Notes: generated by a model from the letters alone, not told the origin. A stretch of 64,000 bases of DNA from Cydia pomonella (GCF_033807575.1 NC_084704.1:35007968-35071967); one strand, 5' to 3'. Shown: positions 43,012-53,430, numbered from the stretch's first letter. Numbers and translations are program-made.

Positions 43012-43430
43012 GACGGCATTGTCCCCGTCTTATCGGAAAGCACTGACTGAACTATTTCGAACTAAACCTAACTTGGTCTTGTTTATCAACTTGAACGTTT
43101 TTTCAGTTGATATCACTGTTATGTAACTCAAACGTCTGTTTGTAGGGTACAATGACAAGTAAAAATACACGCATAATGTGCTTCACAAAATATGTGAATT
43201 TTATAGATAAGTTTCTTATATTCTACCATTATGTGACGTCACCAGACTGGAAAATGGTCGCGATAATTTTATATGACGCCTGTAAAGTGAGGTGTCGTAA
43301 AACGTTAAATTGTCATTTTCGGCCGTCCAGGGCCCGTAAAAATATTAAGGCAGCCATTACTACTAAGTTGATTTGGTTTTAACACCCTTACAATATAAAA
43401 TACAATGGTAGTTTATGCTACAAAGAAAAG

Positions 43431-43975
43431 CGGCCAAGTGCGAGTCGGACTCGCCCATGAAGGGTTCCGTACCATTAATGACGTATTAAAAAAAACTACT
43501 TACTAGATCTCGTTCAAACCAATTTTCGGTGGAAGTCTGCATGGTAATGTATATCATATATTTTTTTTTTAGTTTTATCATTCTGTTATTTTAGAAGTTA
43601 CAGGGGGGGGGGGGGGGGGACACACATTTTACCACTTTGGAAGTGTCTCTCGCGCAAACTATTCAGTTTAGAAAAAAAAGATATTAGAAACCTCAATATC
43701 ATTTTTGAAGACCTATTTATAGATACCCCACACGTATGGGTTTGATGAAAAAAAATTTTTGAGTTTCAGTTCTAAGTATGGGAAAATTTATTGTTTTTTT
43801 TGGTGTGAAAATCTTAATGCGGTTCATAGAATACATCTACTTACCAAGTTTGAACAGTATAGTTCTTATAGTTTCGGGAAAAAGTGGCTGTGACATAAAC
43901 GGACAGACAGACGGACATGACGAATCTATAATGGTTCCGCTTTTTGCCATTTGGCTACGGAACCCTAAAAAGTTG
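43431..43975 (-). mobile_element. GTCT-bearing element, variant copy D
   Basis: Bounded by CGGCCAAGTGCGAGTCGGAC and GCTACGGAACCCTAAAAAG. It has a 17-base G run at 43603-43619 and two (CAGA) units near 43903. The interior is diverged from A-C, so this is a subfamily. Confidence 0.7.
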
Positions 43976-44516
43976 CCGAGTCATTTTTAGTTGTGTGTTA
44001 AATTGTACATTTCAAGATACGCATTAGATCAAGTCTTCTTATCAAGCAATCTTTATTTGACAATGTACAAAATACTGGATTTCACTAACATCTCTTGTAT
44101 CGAATCAAAACTTTATAATTATTGTATCTTTAAATATGATTCTAGGTTAAAATGACCGCTTTTAATTGTAATTTCAGCATATTTGCTGTCTGAATCGTCG
44201 CTTGAAAGATATAAGAAACCTTGGTAGTTTAGGTAAGTGTACATACATGTACTGGTATTTTTACACGATCACGTACCTGTAACAAAAAAAAAATTAGTTA
44301 GCATTAAACTAGTTTTCGTTTCCTCAGCATAAATCATGTTTTAACGAACACAAAATGGAATTACAATCCCCAAGTTTTTTATATGGTGAAAGTACATATT
44401 ATTTCCGATTTTGCTCATGTATTTTAAGTCACAATATTATAGTCTCCATCTCCTTTTAGGGTTGAAAAGAATATATATTAAACAAAAATAGTAATCCGCT
44501 TCTACCCTTAAAATAT
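43976..44516. other. No recognised feature
   Basis: AT-rich anonymous sequence. Confidence 0.35.
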
Positions 44517-45033
44517 GACTAAAGCAAGGACGCTAAGAATGAAGAATTTTGTATATTCACCTGCAATTTCCTATTTCTATTGCACGCGCATATAATAACA
44601 TTGCTGTCCCGCTCGCACAGTCATCGCGCATCGGCGGGGCAGCAATTATGCACGTGAGTTAGAGATAAGCAGGGCTCGTACATTTCATTCCGTTGACGGA
44701 AAAATGACGTCACGCTTAATCCACTTTAGGTAACTGATATATATATTTGACAATCAGTACAGAAACGTCTAACCGACTTTCATCTTATTGTCACTCAACT
44801 ATATAATATAGTTATTAAAATGAATTTTAACAGTGTATTTTACGTAACAAAATAATGTTTATTTTTCTACGCGTCAAAAGGCAAGTTATCTAAATTTATA
44901 GTCTTACAAAAAACTATGTTAAATTACGTCGTTTTTGCGTCAATGGCATGAAATGTATGGGACCTGGAGATAAGAAATGGCGTGTCAATGTCAATGTACG
45001 AAATTCTACGTGTTTAGCGTCCTTACTTTAGTC
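44517..45033. mobile_element. 517-bp inverted-repeat element (GACTAAAG ends)
   Basis: GACTAAAGCAAGGACGCTAA mirrors the right end, whose complement reads GACTAAAGTAAGGACGCTAA. A second inner pair, GTACATTTCATTCCGTTGAC near 44689, mirrors sequence near 44945. The left arm has about 100 extra bases, so the foldback is asymmetric. A TA at each flank is a possible 2-bp duplication. No ORF. Confidence 0.65.
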
Positions 45034-45557
45034 CCTATGTCATATAATTTTTTTTCCAAAATCGTCTTTGCGTTAACTAACTCCGCAATTTGCGGGAATA
45101 TTCTCCGTTAAACTCCATCCGATATAAAAGGGAAAAAAAATTGAGAAAATTATCTAAATACATAATACGTACGTATAATCATCTAAAAAACACTCTTTGT
45201 ATTCCACACATCTCTATATTTCGTCACCTATAAGCACCTAATCTACTCGACAACACCCAAATTACTCACTACTTATTTTCCAAACCTCATTTTCATTTAA
45301 TCTATTTCAAATGTCAACTCTAAACCGTTGTGAATAAGGTCGCTTTTGTCAGTAATAATGAAGATATACGAGTTTGTCTCAGTATTTGTTATCCTCGGTA
45401 CGTGCTAGAAATACATTCCGTATTTCTATGCAAAAAGCAAGTATTAGTCTCCTGTCGTAGTCTCTGTGGGGGGAAGGGGAGGGGGTACACTTCTGGAACT
45501 CGCGAGTTAATGACGATAAGAAATAAAAATAAAAAGGACGTCTTACAGTTTGTTCTA
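45034..45557. other. No recognised feature
   Basis: AT-rich DNA; the overlapping ORFs at 45330-45571 on opposite strands show no family. Confidence 0.3.
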
Positions 45558-45653
45558 ATGTAGGTATTCATTTAATTGTTCCTGCTTTTGAATTGATGAA
45601 TTTATGACAATAATTTTATCTACATATTTTAACCTCCCTATAATATATTCGGA
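45558..45653 (-). repeat. Repeat W, inverted copy
   Basis: TTCCTGCTTTTGAATTGATG and TTTAACCTCCCTATAATATA are the complement of 39906-39995 with small indels. Confidence 0.55.
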
Positions 45654-45779
45654 AACGATAAACGTACGGCTATTATTAACAAACCTGTATCTGTAGGTGC
45701 ATCGTAATTTTAACTTAATAGATAACCGATACCTTAATTACATTCAAATTTAGCCTCTATTCTAATATCACCTTAAACA

Positions 45780-45900
45780 AGGTGCCCGTGAGCATTGCGA
45801 GAGATTTTAACGGTGCATTCCTGATGGCAACAGAAGCAAAAAATGTTATATGACTTTTTGTATTATTCGACGTAAAAAAAATTGTAACAAGTTTTTATAT
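45780..45900 (+). repeat. Fragment related to the 18595-19092 element
   Basis: GAGAGATTTTAACGGTGC and GCATTCCTGATGGC align with 18627-18655 of that element; the ends are not preserved. Confidence 0.4.
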
Positions 45901-46104
45901 TTGAATCGGGTTCCGGATATCAAACGCCGCGCCTTGCAGTCGCGACACTCATAATGCGCAGCATTTTGCTCTGAAACGCTTCGTCTAGTAGGGATGTCAG
46001 GAAAGTCGTTCCTTTTACATTCGTATTTCTCTCAGATAATGTGCGAATGCGCGAATATGGAAGTTTGATATAAAAATTAACGCTATTTAAAAATCCACTT
46101 ATTA

Positions 46105-46270
46105 CAAGCTTTTATTTATTTTTATTATTATATTTATTTAACTTGCAATGTATGAAAGTATGTTCGGGTCAAATGTTGTAAGCTAAATTAGACCCACTTC
46201 TCAATATTAATTGATTGAATTGAAACTTTTCATACATTTATTATGTAAGTTGGGTGATAAGCGGAATTTA
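46105..46270 (+). repeat. Interspersed repeat Y, decayed part
   Basis: TTACAAGCTTTTATTTATTT, GACCCACTTCTCAA and TAAGTTGGGTGATAAGC follow the order of repeat Y at 29163 with many changes. A later part (GATGAGAATTAGTTGCCTAT) appears at 46999-47020. Confidence 0.4.
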
Positions 46271-46461
46271 AAAAGACATATTGATATAATAAAATAATAC
46301 AAAGCTTCAAAAGCTCAATTTTTTTTTACTTACAAATATAAAAAAGAAAATTATACAATTCGATTCCTTAAATGTTGTTGAAAAATTAATTATATAACAA
46401 CTATATACATAAACGCAATATTTCACGGTCAAAATAAATCTTCCATACATTTAGGACAGAC

Positions 46462-46489
46462 TAATGTAATGTGACGTCACATTACATTA
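46462..46489. repeat. 28-bp perfect palindrome with TGACGTCA core
   Basis: TAATGTAATGTGAC is followed immediately by its exact reverse complement. The centre TGACGTCA is the CRE/ATF consensus. No gene start is visible nearby, so a regulatory role is only a possibility. Confidence 0.5.
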
Positions 46490-47544
46490 TCATTTTGTTA
46501 GAAGCGTTTCAATCGTCGAGTGCGAGCGTCAGACTTTAACTCTCATTTCTGACCTTAGTGTTGCTTCAATGCCACGAGTCCTATACAGTGTGTATTTTTG
46601 ATATAACCTCAAACTTAAACTAGACGTAGGTTTTAGTGCCATAAAATAATTCTGAAAGATTTTTTTTAGTTTAGTCATCACTACCAGAGCATAATTATTT
46701 TTTTTTTTTTCGACCGGCAATGTATTTCGTACATCAAGATCACTTGTGACAGTTGTGACGTCGCGTCATTAATGAGACGTTTTGTTCGACGTTTGCTTGC
46801 TGAATTATTTTGTATGAAAAAATAAATGTTTACCATTTTTTATAAAACCTATGAAAGTGTGTTAATTGCAGCCTAAACTAACTGCCCTTTGATTATGTGT
46901 TCGTATCAAATATACACGCTGTATAGACATTTGATCCTCAGGAAAATCAAGATCGATTGACATTATTTACAAATAACTATCAAATAGCCAATTGTTTCGA
47001 TGAGAATTAGTTGCCTATTTAAAGAAAAGTAGCTTTAAAAGCTTGTATTAAAAGTATTTTTTGACAAAAAAACTTATTTTACCATCTAAATGTTTTTTCA
47101 CCCTTTTTCCATTTACTGGGCTGATGCCACCATGTTTTCGCTTTCATAACACTGTTTGTCACAGCATATCACATTCTTTTACCTTTACGAAGCATTTTAG
47201 GTACACCGGTAAATCATATTCCTAATCGGCTACGTAGCGGTGAATGTGTTAAAAATTACGCGAATCATTCGCATATGCGAATGGGAATGCGTGTTACATC
47301 CCTAGTCCAGATTACGCTCCCAGCACCTTATAACGACGAAATGAACATTTTTATCACCATATTAACTCGCTATATGCTCTTTATTAACGCTTTAATTTGG
47401 TCGGTCGCTGGACGTCTGTCCTGCTCTGTTTCTAAAACAATAATGAGACGGACACTGTTTTATGGTTTTGTACAAGTATGTGTAATGTTTCGACAAGAAA
47501 AATAAGAGATACGTCAGAAAAGTCAATAATAAGTCCAGCACATG

Positions 47545-47684
47545 TAGCCAACATGCCAATCTTTAACGCTCCGTAGCGAACGAAACGCAACTGTCACACT
47601 GTCACTGTCGCACTAATATGGAAGAGTGATAGAGAGAGATGACTACGCTACGCTACGGAGCGGTAACAATTGGCATGTTGGCTA
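47545..47684. mobile_element. MITE, GTAGCCAA family, copy 2
   Basis: TAGCCAACATGCCAATCTTT mirrors ACAATTGGCATGTTGGCTA. The inner arms share ACGCTCCGTAGCG / CGCTACGGAGCG. Same family as 15902-16031 and a slightly longer interior. Confidence 0.75.
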
Positions 47685-47699
47685 ATCGGGCAGGACTCC

Positions 47700-47830
47700 G
47701 ATTTTTTTTTTATTCTCATAAGACACGGTACACAGGTGTTACATCAGAATAGTACTGCCAAACTGCGAAGCGGTTTGATGGCAGTTAGTTTCGCTCTTGA
47801 TATCCATTTGTGTCAGTTGAATATAACCAT
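47700..47830 (-). mobile_element. LINE-type 3' end (CCAAACTGCGAAGC type)
   Basis: A T run at 47702-47711 precedes TTACATCAGAATAGTACTGC and CCAAACTGCGAAGCGGTTTG, as at 14755-14880. No ORF remains. Confidence 0.5.
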
Positions 47831-48504
47831 GATGTATTATTTTAACTTAATAACTAAGCATGCAAAGTTAATTATAATTATTCTAATTAGCCTTCAGGGT
47901 CTGCAAAGACGGGCCAACATTTTATAGTTTTCCATAATGACCCCCCTCTACTGCTCCTGTGGGCAATTATCTATTAAATATTTTTTAACACTCATTTTAA
48001 AATTGCGTGGGCTTATGATGTACCGTCTGTTTGTTTTCTTAAAGAGTATTTTTTTTAATCGTATGTGAACACAGTCACTGCCAAATCATTGCGAGTTACG
48101 CTTTTCGAGCGTAGCCAATAACACGGTTTTTTCCCTGTTAATAATGAAAACGCCTACGAACAAAGCTCCCACCTAGCGGGTCGCTGGCAATCAATGTGTT
48201 AAAAGAAATGTAAAAATAACCCAATCGGGCAAACTTGCCCAAATTACCGAATTTGCCAAATATAACATTGCCCTTGTTTACATAAGAATAAGTTTATTCA
48301 TCTCCAGTTAAATTTCACGCTGTTAAATAAACTTAGGTTATTTTGTTTCTCGTTTGCCGGGAGTCTGATAGCAACTTGTACACTTCATAGTTGAGTAAAA
48401 TTTAGGATAAACATTGTTTTATGAAATAATGAGAGGAGAATCTCGCGCTTGGTGGGTGTTAAGTTTCCACTTAGAAAAATCCTCATTAATGTTATTACTT
48501 TGTT
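47831..48504. other. No recognised feature
   Basis: Anonymous AT-rich sequence. Confidence 0.35.
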
Positions 48505-49221
48505 GATTTTTAGGGTTCCGTACCTCGAAAGGAAAAAACGGAACCCTTATAGGATGACTTTGTTGTCCGTCCGTCCGTCTGTCTGTCTGTCAAGGCCCTT
48601 TTTCTCAGTAGCTCGTGAAGGTATCAAGCTGGAATTTATATCAAATACTCAGGTTTACTGTCCCTTGAAGCTGTGAAAAAATCAAACTTCTAAGCCAACG
48701 CAATCAAAAGATACAGCCGTTTATGCCGCAAATTTTCGACACTCGCAAGGGAATCAAAACCTACAGGGTACTTCCCGTGAACTCAGAATCTTGAAATTCA
48801 GTACGAAGCAATGTCTTATAGCACAGATAAAGAAAAAATTGCAAAAACCGTAAATTTTTAGTTACATCATATAATATGACGACCGGTTTGGCCTAGTGGG
48901 TAGTGACCCTGCCTACGAAGCTGATGGTCCCGGGTTCAAATCCTGGTCAGGGCATTTATTCGTGTGATGAGCATGGATATTTGTTCCTGAGTCATGGGTG
49001 TTTTCTATGTATTTAAGGATTTATAAATATTTATATATTATATATATCGTTGTCTAAGTACCCTCAACACAAGCCTTATTGAGCTTACTGTGGGACTTAG
49101 TCAATTTGTGTAATAATGTCGTATAATGTCGTATAATATTATTATTTATAATAATATATACCTACAGGTTTGTACGGAACCCTCGGTGCGCGAGTCCGAA
49201 TCGCACTTGGCCGATTTTTTT
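48505..49221 (+). mobile_element. GTCT-bearing element, subfamily E, split by SINE A
   Basis: Left end TTTTTAGGGTTCCGTACCTC with CCGTCCGTCTGTCTG; right end TTTGTACGGAACCCTCGGTG and CGCACTTGGCCGA. A SINE A copy (48878-49145) sits inside. Internal sequence (GGCCCTTTTTCTCAGTAGC, GGTATCAAGCTGGAATTTAT) differs from copies A-C. Confidence 0.7.
48878..49145 (+). mobile_element. SINE A, full-length
   Basis: GACGACCGGTTTGGCCTAGT (box A region) and CGGGTTCAAATCCTGG (box B), then the standard body and (TAT)n-rich tail with a duplicated GTCGTATAAT. Inserted into GTCT element E. Confidence 0.85.
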
Positions 49222-49371
49222 TTAACAGCTGCAGTACGATATTACAGTTTTTCTCAAGGTTCAAAAAAAAAAAATCATTTATTTCAGACCTTGGTCCATA
49301 CAGTGTTAGTTTGACTTACTCTAGAAATTATATCAAACACACACTGACCGTAAATTAAGTACCGTAGAATG

Positions 49372-49497
49372 TGTCTACTTTGCTCCAAAATTAAATTCCA
49401 GCTTGATACCTTCACGCGTTACTGAGAAAAAGGGCCTTGACAGACAGACAGACGGACGGACAACAAAGTGATCCTATAAGGGTTCCGTTTTTTTATT
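49372..49497 (-). mobile_element. GTCT element, subfamily E, inverted 5' fragment
   Basis: TTCCAGCTTGATACCTTCAC, GAGAAAAAGGGCCTTGACAG and GACGGACGGACAACAAAGTG are the complement of 48540-48640. With copy E it forms an inverted pair about 0.75 kb apart. Confidence 0.65.
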
Positions 49498-49726
49498 ACA
49501 TTTTTAAATTTAATATGATTATATTGTGGTTGGTATGTTGATATATGTGAAGTTTTAAAGGAGACTATAAGCTATCGTGGTTTAACATTTAATGAGGCTG
49601 TGATGTAGTTTTCATATATAAAAACTGTAGAATCAAAACTACCCACTTGGAAGCAAAGTAGGCACAGCTTACGGTATTTATCTTTTTGTATGGAATGGTT
49701 TGGCTTTAGACCCCAATTTCTTCACC

Positions 49727-49785
49727 GATATTCTTGCTGTTTTCCTTCACCGAAAAGCAACTTGTCAAAATCAAATGATATTTTA
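49727..49785 (-). mobile_element. SINE B fragment
   Basis: CTGTTTTCCTTCACCGAAAA and CAAATGATATTTTAT match the middle of SINE B on the minus strand. Only about 60 bp remain. Confidence 0.5.
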
Positions 49786-49802
49786 TAAAATTCAGCGACT
49801 AA

Positions 49803-50036
49803 CAATAAATAAATAAAATAATATATTATAGGATATTCTTACACAAAATTATTAAGCACCACAGCAAGCTCAAGAAAGCTTGTGTTGTGGGTACTCAGAC
49901 AACGTACATATAATATAAAATACATAGAAAACACCCATGACTCGGGAACAAATATATATGCTCGTCACAAATAAATGCTCTTACCGGGATTCGAACCCAC
50001 GACCACCGGCTTCATAGGCAGTGGGGCAGACCGGTC
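49803..50036 (-). mobile_element. SINE A, minus strand, slightly decayed
   Basis: Minus-strand copy with ACCGGTCTGCCCCACTG at the head and the complement of CTTACCGGGATTCGAACCCA as box B. The tail is at the left in (TAAA)n. Small deletions in the head region. Confidence 0.75.
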
Positions 50037-50059
50037 GTCAAAAAAGTAAATAATAATAA

Positions 50060-50180
50060 TAATAATTCAGCCTATACTCGTATACGTCCCACTGCTGGGC
50101 ACAGGCCTCCTCTCATGCGCGAGAGGGCTCGGGCTATATAGTCCCCACGCTAGCCCAATGCGGATTGGGGTCAAAAAATT
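50060..50180. repeat. Repeat V (GGGCACAGGCCTCCTCTC)
   Basis: CCCACTGCTGGGCACAGGCC and TCATGCGCGAGAGGGCTCGG recur at 51265-51315. It follows an (AAT)n run at 50053-50066. I remember this as a common lepidopteran retroposon 3' motif. Confidence 0.55.
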
Positions 50181-50494
50181 ATTATACACAAATAACAATC
50201 AAATTAAAAATATATAAAAAGGATTATACAAAATCGATGCAGCTCTCGTCAACATTCTCGGCCATTTAATTTTAAACGCAAAATGCTCCGTCGAGATGCA
50301 AATGAACAAACTTTGCGAACAATTAGGGTCGTCTTAGAGACACTTGGCCCATATTCTCGCGAGCCCAATCTGGGATTTGCACTTTATAATTTCTGTGTTA
50401 AAAGTTGGCAATGTTAATGTTGGGGGTAGATTAACGGTGACAGTTTAAACAGCGCCACCTATTTTTTTTTGGTAGGTTTTACAAAATGTTAATA
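50181..50494. other. No recognised feature
   Basis: Anonymous sequence. Confidence 0.3.
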
Positions 50495-50610
50495 GGGTGG
50501 GAGGAGGTTACCCAAGCTGCCCAGGACCGGAGTCAGTGGAAGAAAATGGTTCGAGCCCTACACCCCAGCAGGGGGTAACAGGATGAAAAGAAGAAGAAGA
50601 TATGATGATA
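50495..50610 (+). pseudogene. LINE ORF2 C-terminal fragment with GAA-rich tail
   Basis: The plus strand encodes EEVTQAAQDRSQWKKMVRAL, then HPSRG and a stop. This is the familiar end SWEEAxxxAQDRxxWRxxVxAL of insect LINE ORFs. It is followed by GAAAAGAAGAAGAAGATATG. Only about 30 codons survive. Confidence 0.7.
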
Positions 50611-50672
50611 AAATCTAGTATTAAGATCGGTCAGTTGTACTTCCATAGGAAATTTAAAAAAATCATACAAGT

Positions 50673-51243
50673 CCTTTTTAGGGTACCGTAGCCAAATGGC
50701 ATAAAACGTAACCCTTATAGTTTCGCCATGTCCGTCTGTCTGTCTGTCTGTCTGTCTGTCCGAGGCTTTGCTCCGTGGTCGTTAGTGCTGTGGGGTATCG
50801 TTGGAAAGGTCTTTCAAAACTAATAGGGGTTTTCAGGAAACATTTTTTGATAAAGTGAATATATTCGGAGATAATCGCTCCGAAAGAAAAAAAAAAATGT
50901 GTCCCCCCCCCTCTAACTTTTGAACCATAGGTCCAAAAAATATGAAAAAAATTGTGGAAGTAGAGCTTAAGAAAGACATTAAATGAAAACTATAGCGGAC
51001 ATGATCAGTTTAGCTGTTTTTGAGTTATCGCAAAAAGTTTTCCCTTCATAGTAAAAAGACTTACTTTAATTAGGTACTGATTATGCAAATTTGCCTATTT
51101 GTTTGACTCGGGTGAAAGGTACCGTTTCATCCCTTGGTAAACAATTTACTATACTTTAAGCTCCAGTTTAGCTTATTGTGACGGAAGAGTAACTACGGAA
51201 CCCTACACTGAGCGTGGCCCGACATGCTCTTGGCCGGTTATTA
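50673..51243 (+). mobile_element. GTCT-bearing element, copy F (internal deletion)
   Basis: Nearly identical to copy B in both flanking halves, with five GTCT units at about 50737-50760. It lacks the segment between GTCGTTAGTGCT and GTGGGGTATCG that is present at 14131-14283 of copy B. A run of C is at about 50905-50912. Confidence 0.75.
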
Positions 51244-51261
51244 TATTATTAAAATATTTTT

Positions 51262-51315
51262 GGCGAGTACTGGGCACAGGCCTCCTCTCATGCGCGAGAG
51301 GGCTTGGGCTATACA
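51262..51315. repeat. Repeat V, second copy
   Basis: TGGGCACAGGCCTCCTCTCA and TGCGCGAGAGGGCTTGGGC match 50090-50138. It leads directly into a SINE B fragment. Confidence 0.5.
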
Positions 51316-51319
51316 TATC

Positions 51320-51520
51320 CATATATTGTTTGATTTTTACCAGTCGCTTTTCGATGAAGGAAAACATCGTGAGCAAACTGGACTAATCCCAAAAAAGCCT
51401 AGTGTCTTCACTGGGTTGGAAGGTCAGCTGGCAGTCGCTTTCGTAACTAGTGCCTACGCCAATTCTCAAAACAAGTAGTCACTCGGACCCAGGCTCCGAT
51501 GAGCCGAGGCAATAAGCCAG
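51320..51520 (+). mobile_element. SINE B, 5'-truncated
   Basis: TTTTTACCAGTCGCTTTTCG, AAGGAAAACATCGTGAGC and GGGTTGGAAGGTCAGCTGGC follow SINE B order. The open frame here (51224-51478) is the same SINE-body frame as in other copies. Confidence 0.7.
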
Positions 51521-51524
51521 GACA

Positions 51525-51945
51525 AAATTCAAAATTCAAAATTCAAAAATTTATTCTGCAAGTAGGCCTCAAGGGCTCTTTTACAAGTCAATACAACATT
51601 TATAGTAACATCATATAGTGACATGAAAAATACATAGGTAACAACATTTAGTAATACAACAGCCAATACCTGGGTAAACATTACATTATAATAATCTTAA
51701 AATAAATAATTACTACAATACAATAGAGATGTATAGTCTCTATGGTTAAAAACACATTAAATCTGGAGATGTAAAAGGTCCCCAATGTCAGAGTACTAAT
51801 ACTAATAAAATTTGGAGGTGTAAAGTCTCTCCAAGTGTCAAAATAAAATTTATACTAAATAAATAAACCGCGTCTGGACTGTTAAACTAGCAGTCTCATA
51901 AACGATAGAAAGAAGAATAATGAAAAAGCTAAATCCCTTTCAAGT
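51525..51945 (-). mobile_element. LINE 3' untranslated fragment with (TTTTGAA)n tail
   Basis: (AAAATTC)n at 51527-51550 and TTTATTCTGCAAGTAGGCCT mark a minus-strand 3' end. Two imperfect internal repeats (GGAGATGTAAAAGGTCCCC, GGAGGTGTAAAGTCTCTCC) lie at 51765 and 51813. No ORF part is visible. Confidence 0.55.
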
Positions 51946-52197
51946 ATACTACCGTTACAGTAACTCGGAATAGCGTAATTAGATTCCATAACGATGTCTC
52001 TAGCTCTATTTTAAGCGAGCGATTAAAATATAATCGGAGTTAGCCCGTTTTTAGAGCGAGCTGCCGACGAGACTATTAAGTTAAAGGCTAATTAAACTCA
52101 TGTGAAACTTGCCTGGAGACGTAGACGGTGCCAGTTGCAGGCGGAAGCGGGACAAAACACGTAAAGGACCAGGGGCAACTTTGTATGGAGCCTGGAC

Positions 52198-52593
52198 CCA
52201 ACGCCAACAGAAATGAGAGTAAGGTCATTAGATAGGTATTTCTATGCACTTCATTTTGTTCTATGGGCACCAAGCGGAATTCCATTGCAGAACTGAGATA
52301 TTGGTATTTTAGCCAAAATGTCGTCACCCTTATTACCTAGGCAATAGAGTCCAAGTAAGTAAATTAATTACTGCAGGTTAGATGTTCGCGCACCGCCGGG
52401 CGAGCACACTGAATGATTTGCCGCGCTGGCCCGGCGGTGGACTATATTGCCTAGGTAATAAGGGTGACGACATTTTGACTAAAATACCAATATCTCAGTT
52501 CTGCAATGGAATTTCGCTTGGTGCCCATAGAACGAAATGAAGTACATAGAAATACCTATCTAATGACCTTACTCTCAACTCTGTTGGTATTGG
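52198..52593. repeat. Long hairpin: about 150-bp inverted arms, 94-bp loop
   Basis: 52198-52347 and 52442-52593 are inverted copies with about nine mismatches by hand count. They share GTAAGGTCATTAGATAGG, GTTCTATGGGCACCAAGCG and GCAGAACTGAGATATTGG. The loop also holds a smaller pair (CACCGCCGGG / CCCGGCGGTG), so the true palindrome is longer with an insertion in the left side. It could be a MITE or a hairpin-RNA locus. Confidence 0.8.
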
Positions 52594-52609
52594 GGCCATT
52601 TTGACGCAT

Positions 52610-52720
52610 AGTCCTTTCCTTCTTCACCACTTATATAGTTGGTCGTCCTCAAGTGTGCTTTTTTCAAGAATTCCTGCCACGCACAGCTAAATTGTGGAAT
52701 GAACTGTCTCCCGCTGCGCC
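52610..52720 (+). pseudogene. LINE ORF2 C-terminus, part 1 (split by SINEs)
   Basis: The plus strand encodes FQEFLPRTAKLWNELSPA up to the duplicated target GAACTGTCTCCCGC (52701-52714). The frame resumes at 53226 after the SINE insertions. The RTAKLWNxLPxxxxPDRY pattern is the usual end of CR1/Jockey-type ORFs. Sister copy at 11343-11560. Confidence 0.75.
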
Positions 52721-52724
52721 CAAG

Positions 52725-52903
52725 CGTGTTGTGTTCCTGCCGGTGAGTAAGGTTCCCAGAGCTCAACGAGGGTGCGGAGAGTTAGGGTCGGAAACGCGCA
52801 TGCAACTGCTCTAGAGTTGCAGGCGTACATAGGCTACGATGACTGCTTGCCATGAGGCGGGCCGTATGTTTGTTGGCCACCGACGTAGTATAAAAAAAAG
52901 ACT
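52725..52903 (+). mobile_element. SINE/retroposon C inside the LINE ORF
   Basis: GTTGTGTTCCTGCCGGTGAG, GAGTTGCAGGCGTACATAGG and GTAGTATAAAAAAAAGAC. It is followed directly by SINE B; the pair is flanked by GAACTGTCTCCCGC on both sides. Confidence 0.75.
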
Positions 52904-53222
52904 GGTGGCCTAGCGGGAAGAGCGTGTGACTTTCAATCTGGAGTTCTTGGGTTCAAACCCCGGCTCGTACCAATGAGTTTTTCGGAACTTATGTACGAAC
53001 TATCATTTGATATTTACGTGGCTTTGCGGTGAAGGAAAACATCGTGAGGAAACCGGACTAATTCCAATATGGTCGAGTATATCCTCTGGGTTGGAAGGTC
53101 AGACGGTAGCCACTTTCGAAAAAACTAGTGCCTATGTCAATTCTTGGGATTAGTTGTCAAGCGGACCCCAGGCTCCCATGAGGCGTGGCAAAATGCCGGG
53201 ATAACGCGAGGAAAAATAAGAC
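52904..53222 (+). mobile_element. SINE B, full-length
   Basis: tRNA-like head TGGTGGCCTAGCGGGAAGAG (box A) and GGGTTCAAACCCCGGCTC (box B), then ATGAGTTTTTCGGAACTTAT, GAAGGAAAACATCGTGAGGA and CAGGCTCCCATGAGGCG. Ends in an AATAAGACGAAG tail before the target repeat at 53226. Confidence 0.85.
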
Positions 53223-53225
53223 GAA

Positions 53226-53430
53226 GAACTGTCTCCCGCGGTGATACCGGACCGATACCGATACCGATACTTTAAACCGTCAAGAAAAGAGCGTACTCCT
53301 ACATAAAATGCCGGCAACGCCCTTGTAACTCCTCTGGTGTTATAGGCGTCTACGGTTGACAGTAATTGCTTTCCATCAGACGATTCGTCTGCTCGTTTGC
53401 CTACAATATCATAAAAAAACAAATTCTCCA
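53226..53430 (+). pseudogene. LINE ORF2 C-terminus part 2 and 3' end
   Basis: Begins with the second GAACTGTCTCCCGC and encodes ELSPAVIPDRY and a tandem RYRY from (CCGATA)n, then FKPSRKERTPT and a stop. The 3' untranslated part GCCGGCAACGCCC ... CTGCTCGTTTGCC ends in AATATCATAAAAAAAC. This end resembles the 3' end of retroposon C. Confidence 0.75.
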
